Positions 8,439 to 17,414 of a DNA stretch of 64,000 nucleotides are shown in pieces. Position 1 is the stretch's first letter. Every line of letters begins with the position of its first letter. This DNA is from Gammaproteobacteria bacterium (GTDB lineage: Bacteria > Pseudomonadota > Gammaproteobacteria > Burkholderiales > Rhodocyclaceae). Below the pieces are notes generated by a model. That model worked only from the letters and a program-made list of their open reading frames with translations, was not told the DNA's origin and did no database searches. The DNA lies in NCBI GenBank assembly GCA_018828385.1, contig JAHJVE010000008.1:372001-436000 (forward strand), given 5' to 3'. The position numbers and the translations under genes are program-made.

Positions 8439-9656
8439 ATGACTCTTGCCCATCTCGACCGTATCGGAACCCCGCTCAGCCCTTCGGCCACCCGCGTCAT
8501 GCTGCTTGGCGCCGGCGAACTCGGCAAGGAAGTGGTCATCGCCTTTCAGCGACTCGGTGTCGAAGTCATCGCCATCGATCGCTATGCCGACGCGCCGGGC
8601 ATGCAGGTGGCGCATCGTTCGCACGTCATCTCGATGACCGACGCGCCCAGCCTGCGCGCCGTCATCGAGCAGGAAAGGCCGCATCTGATCGTGCCCGAGA
8701 TCGAGGCCATCGCCACGGCGGTGCTCGTTGACATCGAACGCGAGGGGCTGGCCGAGGTCATCCCGACGGCGCGGGCGGCGCAACTGACCATGAACCGCGA
8801 AGGCATCCGGCGTCTGGCCGCCGAGGAGCTCGGCCTGCCCACATCGGCCTACGCCTTCGCCAATTCGCTGGACGAGCTGCAGGCGGCCATCGATGCCGGC
8901 ATCGGCTACCCCTGTCTGGTCAAGCCGGTCATGTCGTCGTCCGGCAAGGGGCAGTCGCTGCTGCGCCGGGTGGAGGATGTCGCCGGTGCCTGGGATACCG
9001 CGCTGCAGGCCGGGCGCGTCAAGAGCGCCCGGGTCATCGTCGAGGCCTTCGTGCCTTTCGAATACGAAATTACCCTGCTCACGGTGCGCGCCATCGGGGC
9101 CGGTGGCGCGGTGGAAACGGCGTTCTGCGAGCCAATCGGTCACCTCCAGGTTTCCGGCGATTACGTCGAGTCCTGGCAACCGCAGGCGATGTCGCCGGCC
9201 GCCCTGGCCCGGGCCAGGGAAGTCGCCGGGCTGGTCACGGCGGCGCTGGGCGGGCGCGGCGTGTTCGGCGTCGAACTGTTCGTCAAGGGCGATCAGGTCT
9301 GGTTCTCGGAAGTCAGCCCGCGGCCGCACGATACCGGGCTGGTCACCATCGCCTCGCAGCGCCTCTCCGAATTCGATCTGCACGCCCGCGCCATTCTTGG
9401 CCTGCCGGTCGATACCGCCTTGCGCCGCCCGTCGGCCTCGGCCGTCGTCTATGGCGGCCTGGCCGAAAAGGGCATCGCCTTCGCCGGCGTGGCCGAGGCG
9501 CTGGCGGTGCCCGAATCGGACCTGCGGTTGTTCGGCAAGCCGGAAAGTTTCGTCAAACGTCGCATGGGCGTCGCCGTGGCAGCCGCCGACGACGTTGAAA
9601 CGGCCCGCGCCCGCGCCAAGCTGGCGGCCAGCCGGGTTCGACCGATCCCTGGTTGA
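8439..9656 (+). CDS. purT: Formate-dependent phosphoribosylglycinamide formyltransferase
   Basis: Makes formyl-GAR from GAR, formate and ATP in purine synthesis, independent of folate. From the ATG at 8439 it has 405 residues; the longer reading frame from 8379 adds 20 residues without similarity to the family. Seen: [14 protein letters not shown] at the N-terminal nucleotide-binding fold, the VPEIEAIAT motif, the ATP-grasp loop [11 protein letters not shown], and [20 protein letters not shown]. It stands alone between two repeat copies; its stop codon touches the second copy. Confidence 0.95.
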   Translation: MTLAHLDRIGTPLSPSATRVMLLGAGELGKEVVIAFQRLGVEVIAIDRYADAPGMQVAHRSHVISMTDAPSLRAVIEQERPHLIVPEIEAIATAVLVDIEREGLAEVIPTARAAQLTMNREGIRRLAAEELGLPTSAYAFANSLDELQAAIDAGIGYPCLVKPVMSSSGKGQSLLRRVEDVAGAWDTALQAGRVKSARVIVEAFVPFEYEITLLTVRAIGAGGAVETAFCEPIGHLQVSGDYVESWQPQAMSPAALARAREVAGLVTAALGGRGVFGVELFVKGDQVWFSEVSPRPHDTGLVTIASQRLSEFDLHARAILGLPVDTALRRPSASAVVYGGLAEKGIAFAGVAEALAVPESDLRLFGKPESFVKRRMGVAVAAADDVETARARAKLAASRVRPIPG

Positions 9657-9692
9657 TTTCAATTTTGGCCAAAATTTCCGGTTGACCGTAGT
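9656..9692 (-). repeat. Interspersed repeat copy, at the purT stop codon
   Basis: A minus-oriented, near-consensus copy (ATTTCAATTTTGGCC, then CCGGTTGACCGTAGT) that begins at the last base of the purT stop codon. It lies between convergent purT and the histidine kinase gene. Confidence 0.85.
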
Positions 9693-9718
9693 AACCGGAA
9701 TTCGCCGCCGCGGCTGAC

Positions 9719-11020
9719 TTATTCGCCGGCGCCCGGGCTGGCTTGGGCGAAGTGGATGGACACCCGCGTGCCCTCGCCGCTGCGGCTCTGGATGTCGATT
9801 TTCCAGTCGAGTTGCTGGGCGATGCGCGCCACGATGGACAGGCCGAGGCCGTGGCCGCTGCTTTCCTCACCCTTGGCGTGGCGCTCGAACAGCGATGGAA
9901 AGCGCTCCTCGGCGATGCCGATGCCGGTGTCGGCGATCTCCAGACCCTGGCCGTCGAGGCGGGCGGTGATGGTGCCCTGGCGCGTGTAGGCGCAGGCGTT
10001 GCGGAGCAGGTTGCTGACCAGGACGTAGGCCAGCGAGCGTTCGACGGGCAGGATGGGGCGTTCGCTGGCCTCGAAAACGATATTCACCGGGCGGCCGGCC
10101 AGCGCCGGGCTGGCATCGGCGATGGCTTCGTCGATGATCTCCGCCATGGCGCAGGCTGGATCGCCGTTCTCCCTGTCCTCCCGGGCGAGGAGCAGCATCG
10201 CTTCGAGGGTTTGCCCCATGCGCAGGGCCTGGCGATGGATGGTGAGCAGTCGCGGGCGGATGGCCTCGGGCAGGTTGGGGTGCTCGACGAGGACTTCGGC
10301 GGCGCCGCGAATGACGGCGACGGGCGTGCGCAATTCATGGCTGACGTCGCTGGCAAAGCAGCTTTCGCGCTCGAGAAAGCCGTGCAGGCGCAGGGCGAAA
10401 CCATCGAGGGCGCGGACCAGATGCCCGATTTCGTCGGGCGGGTAGTCGGCCACCGCGAAGCTCTGCAGCGAACGGGGCAGTGCCCTGGCATTCGCCGTCT
10501 TTTCGGAAATCTCGCCGAGCAGGCGACCGATCGGTCGAACCACCTTTCGCGCCAGATGATTGCCGACCAGGAAGGAGAGAAGGCTCATCAGGGCCGTGCC
10601 AACCAGCAGGAAGAGGGCCAGTCCGCCCAGGTTCGAGGAAATGTGGCTGCGGTCGTAGAACAGCGCGTAGGGCCGGTCGTCGACGTGGGTGATGAGGACG
10701 GAGTATTCCCGGTTGTCCTTGAGGAAGCGCTCGATCTGGTCTTTGCCCGGTTTGACCGGGGTGACCAGGGGAAACTCGGCGACCGGCAGGAAGTCGCCGG
10801 TCAGTACCGAGGTGGCGGGGGAGAGCGCGGCCGGGTTGCGCGCCTTGCGGCCACGGAAGTTTTCCATCTCGACGTGCAGGATGCGCACGACGGCGTGTTC
10901 TTCAAGTTCGGCCACGAGGCCGAAGGTGACCAGGCTGAGCAGCGCGCTGACCGAGAAACCGAGCAGGACAAACGGCAGGACGAGCTTTCGGCGCAGGCTG
11001 TCATAGGGCTGATTGTTCAT
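9719..11020 (-). CDS. Membrane sensor histidine kinase (partner of the regulator at 11001)
   Basis: It has 433 residues. A first transmembrane span at about 13-35, a periplasmic sensing region of about 110 residues and a second span near 137-157 are followed by HAMP. Then come the HisKA box VSHELRTPVAVIRG, N-box NLLRNACAYTRQGT, G1 DTGIGI and G2 GHGLGLSIV. Its start lies 20 bases inside the end of the regulator gene, so the two are translationally coupled. Its position in one minus-strand series with the 11711 gene and the symporter suggests control of that uptake system; the ligand cannot be read from the sequence. Confidence 0.9.
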   Translation of the reverse strand: MNNQPYDSLRRKLVLPFVLLGFSVSALLSLVTFGLVAELEEHAVVRILHVEMENFRGRKARNPAALSPATSVLTGDFLPVAEFPLVTPVKPGKDQIERFLKDNREYSVLITHVDDRPYALFYDRSHISSNLGGLALFLLVGTALMSLLSFLVGNHLARKVVRPIGRLLGEISEKTANARALPRSLQSFAVADYPPDEIGHLVRALDGFALRLHGFLERESCFASDVSHELRTPVAVIRGAAEVLVEHPNLPEAIRPRLLTIHRQALRMGQTLEAMLLLAREDRENGDPACAMAEIIDEAIADASPALAGRPVNIVFEASERPILPVERSLAYVLVSNLLRNACAYTRQGTITARLDGQGLEIADTGIGIAEERFPSLFERHAKGEESSGHGLGLSIVARIAQQLDWKIDIQSRSGEGTRVSIHFAQASPGAGE

Positions 11021-11693
11021 AAGCGATCCGATAGCCGAAACCCCGCACGGTATGGATGAGCTGGCGCTCGAAGGGTTTGTCGACCGCGTTGCGCAGGGTG
11101 TGCATGTGGACGATCAGCGCATGCGTGTCGCCCGGCTCGTCGCCCCAGATCTCACGATGGATGGCGAGACGGTGCACGACATTGGGCGAGCGCCGCATGA
11201 GCAGCATGAGGATGCGCGTGGGGACCGGGGCGAGAACGATGGGCTGGCCGGCACGCTCGATTTTCATGGTGCCGACATCCATGCGCAGGTCGTCGACGAC
11301 GAGCAGGTCGCTGTCGCTTTCGCGGCCGGCGCGGCGGATCAGGGCGCGGATCCGCGCCTCGACCTCGCGCAGCGAAGCGGGCTTGACGACATAGTCGTCG
11401 GCCCCGATATCGAAGGCGCTGATCTTGGTATCGACCTCATCCTTGGCCGTCAGCATGACGACCGGCACCTTGCTGCGCAATTGCTGGCGAATCCGGCTGC
11501 AGATGGTCAGTCCGTCTACCCCGGGCAGCGTGATGTCGAGGACCACCAGGTCGTACTCGTTGTTGGCCAGCAGGCCGAGCGCGGCGTGACCATCGGCCGC
11601 GTAGTCGGTGAGGTAGCCCTGGATTTCGAGAAAATCGATGAGGTTGCCGGCGAGATCCCGGTCATCTTCGACGATAAGCAGGCGGCTGGCCAT
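11001..11693 (-). CDS. OmpR-family response regulator
   Basis: It has 230 residues from the ATG at 11693; AAGGA lies at a better distance for this start than for the TTG at 11702. The receiver has acidic pocket residues E9-D10-D11, phospho-acceptor D53 (LVVLDITLPGVDG) and the Lys of YVVKPASLREVE. A winged-helix DNA-binding domain ends IHTVRGFGYRI. It is paired with the histidine kinase that overlaps its 3' end. Likely DNA targets include the symporter operon upstream, by proximity only. Confidence 0.9.
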   Translation of the reverse strand: MASRLLIVEDDRDLAGNLIDFLEIQGYLTDYAADGHAALGLLANNEYDLVVLDITLPGVDGLTICSRIRQQLRSKVPVVMLTAKDEVDTKISAFDIGADDYVVKPASLREVEARIRALIRRAGRESDSDLLVVDDLRMDVGTMKIERAGQPIVLAPVPTRILMLLMRRSPNVVHRLAIHREIWGDEPGDTHALIVHMHTLRNAVDKPFERQLIHTVRGFGYRIAYEQSAL

Positions 11694-11710
11694 CGCGCTC
11701 AATATCCTTG

Positions 11711-12091
11711 TTATTTGTTCGGCACCGAGTCCGAATCCGTTTTCTTTTTGCCCAGGGTCATCGGATGCGCCTGGCGACTCAGGATGAAGTCAAAAATGAA
11801 TTTCATCCACAGCGTCGAACCGGCGATGGCGCTCCAGGTTTCGTACTGCAAGGTCGCGGTAAGGATGCCGATGACGACAAAAACGATGATGATGCCGGCG
11901 ATGAAATTGATCGCTGCGGCGTAAGGGGCGAATTTCTCCGGGTTGGCCGGCGACTCGCCGCGCTTGAGGGCAACTTCCGAGAAATCACGTTTGACGATGA
12001 TGCGCCAGGCGCGTCGAAACCAGAAAAATGCGATGGGGAAGAGGGCGAGAAAAAGAATCCACGTCAAGGCCACGCTGACATCAAAGACCAT
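11711..12091 (-). CDS. Small membrane protein with two predicted spans, unknown function
   Basis: It has 126 residues. One hydrophobic span at about 7-25 and a second at about 62-82 flank a basic cytoplasmic-type loop; the C-terminal tail is Lys/Asp/Ser-rich. No family was recognised. It lies between the symporter terminator and the response regulator, with a 17-base gap to the likely regulator start, so it probably begins the message that carries the two-component pair. An accessory sensor or transporter-linked role is only a guess. Confidence 0.65.
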   Translation of the reverse strand: MVFDVSVALTWILFLALFPIAFFWFRRAWRIIVKRDFSEVALKRGESPANPEKFAPYAAAINFIAGIIIVFVVIGILTATLQYETWSAIAGSTLWMKFIFDFILSRQAHPMTLGKKKTDSDSVPNK

Positions 12092-12142
12092 CTACTGCTC
12101 CTGTTGCCCTGTGCGAAGGCAGAAAACCGATCAACAAATAAA

Positions 12143-12171
12143 AAGCCCCGCCAGTGCAGCCGGCAGGGCTT
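12143..12171 (-). terminator. Rho-independent terminator after the symporter operon
   Basis: Read on the minus strand, AAGCCCTGCCG pairs with the GCGGGGCTT side (imperfect), followed by TTTTATTTG. It lies 61 bases after the large-subunit stop codon. Confidence 0.75.
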
Positions 12172-12231
12172 GGCAGGCCGTCACGAACCGCACAGGGCGG
12201 TTCGTGGCGGCGATGATACTCCGACTAATGC

Positions 12232-14040
12232 TTAGTGCGCACCATCCACAGCCTTGGAGCCACGCGGGATGCGGACTGCTTCGACCATGTGCTGGATGTG
12301 CTCAGGCGGTTCCTTGGTGACCTTGTCGACCGCGAAGGCAACGGCGAAGTTGACCAGCGCGCCGATGGCACCGAAGGCTTCCGGCGTGATGCCGAAGAAG
12401 GCATTCGGGCCGCCGATCATGTCGACGAAGCCGGTACCCTTGATGAAGAACAGACCCTTGTGAGCGAACACGTAGAACAGGGTGACGAAGAGGCCTGACA
12501 GCATGCCTGCCATGGCGCCTTCCTTGTTCATCTTCTTCGAGAAGATACCCATCATGATTGCCGGGAACAGCGAGGAAGCCGCGATACCGAAGGCCAGAGC
12601 CACGGTACCGGCCGCGAAGCCCGGAGGATTCAGACCGAGGTAACCGGCGACCACGATGGCCACGGCCATCGAGACCTTGCCTGCAAGCAGCTCGTTCTTC
12701 TCGCTGATGTCCGGTGCGAACACGCCCTTGACCAGGTCATGGGAAACAGCGGAGGAAATGGCCATGAGCAGACCGGCAGCGGTCGACAGTGCGGCAGCTA
12801 GACCACCAGCAGCGACCAGGGCGATAACCCAGTTCGGCAGCAGGGCGATTTCCGGATTGGCCAGCACGATGATGTCGGCGTTGACCGTCAGTTCGCTGCC
12901 CTTCCAGCCAGCCGCTTCGGCCTTGGCCTTGAAGGCTTCGTCCTTGGACTTGTCGTTGTAGTACTGGATGCGGCCGTCGCCATTCTTGTCGGCGAACTTG
13001 AGCAGGCCAGTCTTTTCCCAACGCTTCATCCAGTCCGGACGCTCGTCGTACTTGATCTGCGAGTCGGCGGCATACGGATCGGTGTTCTGCATCACGACAC
13101 CCGGGGTGATGGTGCGGATCAGGTTCATCTTAGCCATGGCGGCAACGGCCGGTGCGGTCGTGTACAGCAGGGCGATGAAGACCAGAGCCCAACCAGCCGA
13201 GCTACGTGCAGCAGCAACCGTCGGAACCGTGAAGAATCGCATGATGACGTGCGGCAGACCGGCGGTACCGATCATCAGCGACATCGTGTAGACGAACATG
13301 TTCAGCGTGCTGCCTGCCGTCGTGGTCGTGTACTTGCCGAAGCCGAGATCGACGACGACCTGGTCCAGTTTGGCCAGCAGCGAGACGTCGGTGCCCGACA
13401 TCGTCGAACCCAGGCCCAGTTGCGGGATCGGGTTGCCGGTCAGTTGCAGCGAGATGAAGATGGCCGGCACGATGTAGGCAGCGATCAGCACACAGTACTG
13501 GGCAACCTGGGTGTAGGTGATGCCCTTCATGCCACCGAACACGGCGTAGGCGAAGACGATGGCCATACCGATGTAGATGCCCATTTCGCTGGTAACGCCC
13601 AGGAAGCGGGAGAAGGCCACACCGACGCCGGTCATCTGACCGATGATGTAGGTCAGCGACGCGGTCAGCAAGCAGATGACTGCCACGGTCGACGCCGATT
13701 TCGAGTAGAAACGGTCGCCGATGAACTGCGGCACGGTGAATTTACCGAACTTGCGCAGGTACGGTGCCAGCAGCATGGCCAGCAGAACGTAGCCGCCGGT
13801 CCAGCCCATGAGGAATAGACCACCGCCGTAACCCATGTTGGAGATGAGGCCAGCCATGGAGATGAAGGAAGCCGCGGACATCCAGTCAGCAGCGGTCGCC
13901 ATGCCGTTCAGAACGGGAGGAACGGAACCGCCAGCGGCGTAGAACTCGCTGGTGCTGCCGGCACGTGCCCAGATGGCGATGCCGATGTAAAGCGCGAAGC
14001 TTGCACCGACAAAAAGATAGATTGTAGTTTGCAGATCCAT
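12232..14040 (-). CDS. Sodium:solute symporter, large subunit (VC_2705/ActP-like type)
   Basis: It has 602 residues and about 13 hydrophobic spans. Family motifs include GGSVPPVLNGMATAADWMSA near the N-terminus and LPHVIMRFFTVP in the middle. It belongs to the SSS family and is most like acetate-type symporters, although the substrate is not proven. A hydrophilic insert at about 310-375 carries an EF-hand-like loop, DKNGDGRIQYYN. That insert is typical of the large subunits that pair with a small DUF4212 partner, encoded 12 bases upstream. A terminator follows, and the two-component pair further downstream may regulate it. Confidence 0.88.
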   Translation of the reverse strand: MDLQTTIYLFVGASFALYIGIAIWARAGSTSEFYAAGGSVPPVLNGMATAADWMSAASFISMAGLISNMGYGGGLFLMGWTGGYVLLAMLLAPYLRKFGKFTVPQFIGDRFYSKSASTVAVICLLTASLTYIIGQMTGVGVAFSRFLGVTSEMGIYIGMAIVFAYAVFGGMKGITYTQVAQYCVLIAAYIVPAIFISLQLTGNPIPQLGLGSTMSGTDVSLLAKLDQVVVDLGFGKYTTTTAGSTLNMFVYTMSLMIGTAGLPHVIMRFFTVPTVAAARSSAGWALVFIALLYTTAPAVAAMAKMNLIRTITPGVVMQNTDPYAADSQIKYDERPDWMKRWEKTGLLKFADKNGDGRIQYYNDKSKDEAFKAKAEAAGWKGSELTVNADIIVLANPEIALLPNWVIALVAAGGLAAALSTAAGLLMAISSAVSHDLVKGVFAPDISEKNELLAGKVSMAVAIVVAGYLGLNPPGFAAGTVALAFGIAASSLFPAIMMGIFSKKMNKEGAMAGMLSGLFVTLFYVFAHKGLFFIKGTGFVDMIGGPNAFFGITPEAFGAIGALVNFAVAFAVDKVTKEPPEHIQHMVEAVRIPRGSKAVDGAH

Positions 14041-14052
14041 GTGGTCAGCCCC

Positions 14053-14307
14053 TTAGTCTTCGTGGACGTCGAATTGACGGTCAATTTTGCCCATTGCGTG
14101 GCCGTAGTAAAAAATCAGGGCAATGAACACGTAGATCGAACCCTGATGGGCGAACCAGAAGCCCAGTGGGTAGCCACCCAAACTGATTCCGTTCAGTAGC
14201 GGGGCAAACAAAATGCCGGCGCCGAACGAGACCAGGAACCAGATTACTAGGATCTTGCCCAGCAATCCCAGCGTGGCTGACCAGTAGCCCTTGCTGTTGT
14301 CTTCCAT
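14053..14307 (-). CDS. Sodium:solute symporter, small subunit (DUF4212)
   Basis: It has 84 residues with two hydrophobic spans: LLGKILVIWFLVSFGAGILF at about 14-35, and a second near 50-75. The motif GYPLGFWFAHQGSIYVFIAL is characteristic of the small partner of two-subunit symporters. It lies 12 bases upstream of the large subunit, so the two should be made together. An RBS-like AGGAG precedes the ATG. It plays the part that DUF485 (YjcH) plays for ActP in enterobacteria. Confidence 0.88.
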   Translation of the reverse strand: MEDNSKGYWSATLGLLGKILVIWFLVSFGAGILFAPLLNGISLGGYPLGFWFAHQGSIYVFIALIFYYGHAMGKIDRQFDVHED

Positions 14308-14733
14308 GATTAACTCCTCCTAAGTATTTTGTGTTGGCCCGGTTAAACACCTGTTTGAGCCACCTGCGCAGTTTTTATGTTGAAGCTTACAGGTTGCTGA
14401 CAAAAAATCCGGTGGCAACGGCATATTTGCCGTATTGATCGTTTGTTGACCTGGCGTTTACCTTGGGGATACAAATCGCTGATTTTTCAAGATTGTTTTC
14501 ATTCCATGCATGGACTTTCCAGCCATGGCCGCGGTATTTTCACAACCTTGATCGATCGGGCCGTGCTGGTTTCCTGAATCCCTCCTGATAACGTGGGAAT
14601 TGAGCCTCAATGCGATTTTTAAGTAGTATGGGGGGCGGTTTCATGGTCGGGGACTGGTGGCAGGCGTTGTGCCGATTATTGCCAGTAGATGCCTGGCCGC
14701 TATCCGGTCGGGCCCATCACGCGCAGGTGACAC
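14308..14733. other. Divergent intergenic region, 426 bases
   Basis: Separates the symporter operon (minus) from the CBS/DUF294 gene (plus), so it must hold both promoters. It is AT-richer than its surroundings from 14360 to 14520. An imperfect inverted motif CGGCATATTTGCCG lies near 14417-14430 and could be an operator. No open frame here looks coding and no interspersed repeat copy was found. Confidence 0.5.
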
Positions 14734-16605
14734 TTGAATTCGAACATTGAACCCATTCTGGCCAGCGAACTCGACGCCCTCGTTTCCGTCTCGCCCTTCG
14801 CTGGCATGGAACGCAGTCGGCTGGCTACGCTGCTCTCCGGTTGCAGCATCGTTTTTCAGCGTCAGGGGAGCCGGATTTTCGATCCGGGGATCGCCTTGCG
14901 CGAGCGCTCGTTCTGGATCATTCGCCAGGGCCGGGTTGCCCGGAGCGGCGGTACGGCCGGCGCCGCATCGCCGCTGCTCGGCGTCGCCGGCATATTCCCA
15001 GTTGAGTCGATTCTTGATGGCAACGATGCCGGTTACGCTTATGTTGCCGAGGAGGATTGCTATCTCTGGCGGGTCGAGGGCGCGGCCATTGACGCGTGGC
15101 TCAGCGAACTGCCCTTTCTGCGCTGGCTGGCCGAGGCCCTGCAGGCACAGCTTCAGGCGATTCAGCATTCGATGGTCGAACTGGTGCATAGCCGGCAGCT
15201 GGCCGATCAGGCCCTGGCCTTGCCGGCCCGCTCAATCGGAGCGACGCAGGTGACTTGCGTGCTGCCCGGTCAGACCTTGCAGGAAGTGGCCAATGTGATG
15301 AGCGAGCAGGGTATCGGCTCGGTTCTTGTCGGTACGCACGAAGCGGTCGAGGGTATCGTCACGGCCACCGACCTCGTGCGCCGCGGCATTGCCCGGCGCC
15401 TGCCTGACTCCACTCCGGTTTCCGAGGTCATGACGAGGAGCCCGGTCGAGGTTGACGATTCCATTTCGGTTTTCGGTGCCGCCATCGAAATGGCCCAGGG
15501 AAAATATCGCCATCTGCTGCTCAAGAATTCCGAAGGCACGGTGGTCGGCGTGGTTTCCGAGCGCGACCTTTTTCGCGCCCAGCAACAGGGCGTGTCCCAC
15601 GTCTTCCGGCCGATCGACGAGGCGGCAAGCGTCGATGACCTGGTCGAGCTGGCCGCCACTGCCCGCGAGTTTGGCCAGCGGGTGTTCAGCCAGGGCATGG
15701 ATGTCAGCCAGTTCCTGCGCCTGACCTCGTCGATCAATGATCGCATCGCCAAACGCCTGCTCGAACTGGTCACGGCGCGCCGCCCGCCGCCGGCACCTTT
15801 CTGCTGGCTGGCCTTCGGATCGGAAGGGCGCGAGGAGCAGGGTTTCGTCACCGACCAGGATAATGGGCTGGTCTTCGTCCCGCCGGCCGGCGCCGATGTG
15901 GCGGTCATGCGCGAAGAATTCCTAGAGCTGGCTCGGGAAATGAACGATGCCCTCGACCGTTGCGGCTTCGAGCGCTGCAAGGGGAACATCATGGCCAGCA
16001 ATCCGGACCTGTGTCTGACGCTGGCCGAGTGGAAAGCCCGCTTCTCGTCATGGATCCGGGCGACGACGCCGACGGCGATTCTCAACTCGACGATCTTTTT
16101 CGACTTCCGGCCGATCTACGGTGAAATGCAGTTCGCCGAGGAAATGCGCGATCACCTGCTCGACGAGGTCAAGGGCAACAGCATTTTCATCCACCTGCTG
16201 GCCATCAATGCCCTCGAGGTGGCACCGCCGGTCGGTCGCCTGAGCCGCTTTGCCACGGTCAACGGGAAAATTGACGTAAAAACGCAAGGTACCCGGCTGT
16301 TTGTCGATATCGCCCGCATCTACGCTCTGGCTTGCGGCGTCAAGGCGGTCAATACCGAGCAGCGGCTGGCCCTCGTCGGGCAGCGCATCAAGCGCTCGGT
16401 CAGCGCCATTCAGGGCGACATCGCGGCCTTCCACCACGTCCAGACCCTGCGCCTGCAGCGTCAACTGGCTTCGCTGAGCGATGGCGAGAGTGCCAACAGC
16501 CTCGATCCGTATGCCCTCGACGAATTGCAGCAACGCATCCTCCGCGAGTCCTTCCGTCAGGCCGACTCCTTGCAGGAACGGCTCAAGCTGGACTACAAGC
16601 GATGA
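14734..16605 (+). CDS. cNMP/CBS-domain protein with DUF294 nucleotidyltransferase domain
   Basis: It has 623 residues from a TTG start preceded by AGGTGA. Domain order: a cyclic-nucleotide-binding-like fold (about 10-140), a CBS pair (about 165-290, with GIVTATDLVRRGIARR and VVGVVSERDLFRAQQQG), then a GlnD-like nucleotidyltransferase (FGSEGREEQGFVTDQDNGLV) and the DUF294 C-terminal helical part. The family is thought to modify or sense nucleotides, but the substrate is unknown. It overlaps the exonuclease gene by 4 bases and faces the symporter operon. The same gene set sits beside acetate-type symporters in other proteobacteria (for example near PA3234 in Pseudomonas), from memory. Confidence 0.88.
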   Translation: MNSNIEPILASELDALVSVSPFAGMERSRLATLLSGCSIVFQRQGSRIFDPGIALRERSFWIIRQGRVARSGGTAGAASPLLGVAGIFPVESILDGNDAGYAYVAEEDCYLWRVEGAAIDAWLSELPFLRWLAEALQAQLQAIQHSMVELVHSRQLADQALALPARSIGATQVTCVLPGQTLQEVANVMSEQGIGSVLVGTHEAVEGIVTATDLVRRGIARRLPDSTPVSEVMTRSPVEVDDSISVFGAAIEMAQGKYRHLLLKNSEGTVVGVVSERDLFRAQQQGVSHVFRPIDEAASVDDLVELAATAREFGQRVFSQGMDVSQFLRLTSSINDRIAKRLLELVTARRPPPAPFCWLAFGSEGREEQGFVTDQDNGLVFVPPAGADVAVMREEFLELAREMNDALDRCGFERCKGNIMASNPDLCLTLAEWKARFSSWIRATTPTAILNSTIFFDFRPIYGEMQFAEEMRDHLLDEVKGNSIFIHLLAINALEVAPPVGRLSRFATVNGKIDVKTQGTRLFVDIARIYALACGVKAVNTEQRLALVGQRIKRSVSAIQGDIAAFHHVQTLRLQRQLASLSDGESANSLDPYALDELQQRILRESFRQADSLQERLKLDYKR

Positions 16606-17207
16606 GCCTCACTTCCTGGATCTGGCGCAAACTCGGGAATTCGGCAACGGACGAATCGCCGGGCGCGCAGCTGCTGGCCGGGCTGGATTTTCTGTTGCTC
16701 GATATCGAAGTGACCGGTACCGATGCCACCCAGGATACGGTCATCGGTCTGGCCTCGCTGCCTCTCGTCGATGGCGCCTTTCATCCCGGCGATCTGCGCT
16801 ATGTCAGCTTCGTCGATGCCGATGCGGCCGACGTCGGCACCGGCTATCAGGCCTGCCTGGAGCGCATGGCGCAAAGCGTCGTGGTGACCATCAATCCGAA
16901 TTTTATCCGGCACATGCTGACGCTGGCCGCCGACCAGCACCAGCTGCCGCCGCCGGTCGGCAACTGGCTCGATTTGTCGGCGGCGGCCAGCGTTATCGGC
17001 GGGGAAGCCAACGCCGCCACCTCCCTGCGCCAATGGCAGGCCAGGATGCGCAGCGGCGGACGGCATGAGCACGACGCAATCTACGACGTTTTCGCCATGG
17101 CCCAGCTGCTGCAGGCGCTGCTCGCCTACGCCGAGGATTCAGGTATCGAGACACTGGCCGACTTGCGCCGCAACCAGAGCGCCGAATCCTGGCTGCGCCC
17201 TTATTGA
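16602..17207 (+). CDS. 3'-5' exonuclease, DnaQ/PolC epsilon-like
   Basis: It has 201 residues from an ATG that overlaps the upstream stop (ATGA). The fold is the DEDD exonuclease type. The first acidic motif reads FLLLDIEVTGTDATQD, where the usual second Thr of DxETTG is replaced by Val. The last motif reads HEHDAIYDVFAMAQLL, which gives the HxxxxD pair of the DEDDh class. Translational coupling to the DUF294 protein implies joint function. A terminator with a UUCG loop follows at 17371. Confidence 0.85.
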   Translation: MSLTSWIWRKLGNSATDESPGAQLLAGLDFLLLDIEVTGTDATQDTVIGLASLPLVDGAFHPGDLRYVSFVDADAADVGTGYQACLERMAQSVVVTINPNFIRHMLTLAADQHQLPPPVGNWLDLSAAASVIGGEANAATSLRQWQARMRSGGRHEHDAIYDVFAMAQLLQALLAYAEDSGIETLADLRRNQSAESWLRPY

Positions 17208-17370
17208 AGGCGCTGAAAATTCGGTCCGGGCGAGAAAAATACGGCTGTTTACCTCGCGTTGATCTTTTCGTGATCGAGCATTAATTCGCCTGTTGTTAGT
17301 CTGCTCACGCTTCTCGAGCGGAGGGTGACTTTCGCAGGGATTGCTGCATGGTCCAGACAGACCAATTTTC

Positions 17371-17395
17371 AAACCCACTTCGGTGGGTTTTTTTT
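17371..17395 (+). terminator. Rho-independent terminator after the exonuclease gene
   Basis: AAACCCAC and GTGGGTTT form an 8-bp stem around the very stable TTCG tetraloop, followed by a run of T to 17395. It lies between the convergent exonuclease and nhaR genes. Confidence 0.9.
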
Positions 17396-17414
17396 CGCCT
17401 GTGCGGTCGCTCGT

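Noticed and set aside
8085..9662. 525-residue minus-strand frame antisense to purT
   Set aside because: Composition typical of a GC shadow; purT on the other strand has all family motifs.
16256..16285. CCACGGTCAACGGGAAAATT in the DUF294 gene as a repeat copy
   Set aside because: Lacks the GGCC and TTGAAAT parts; match limited to the core and plausible by codon use.
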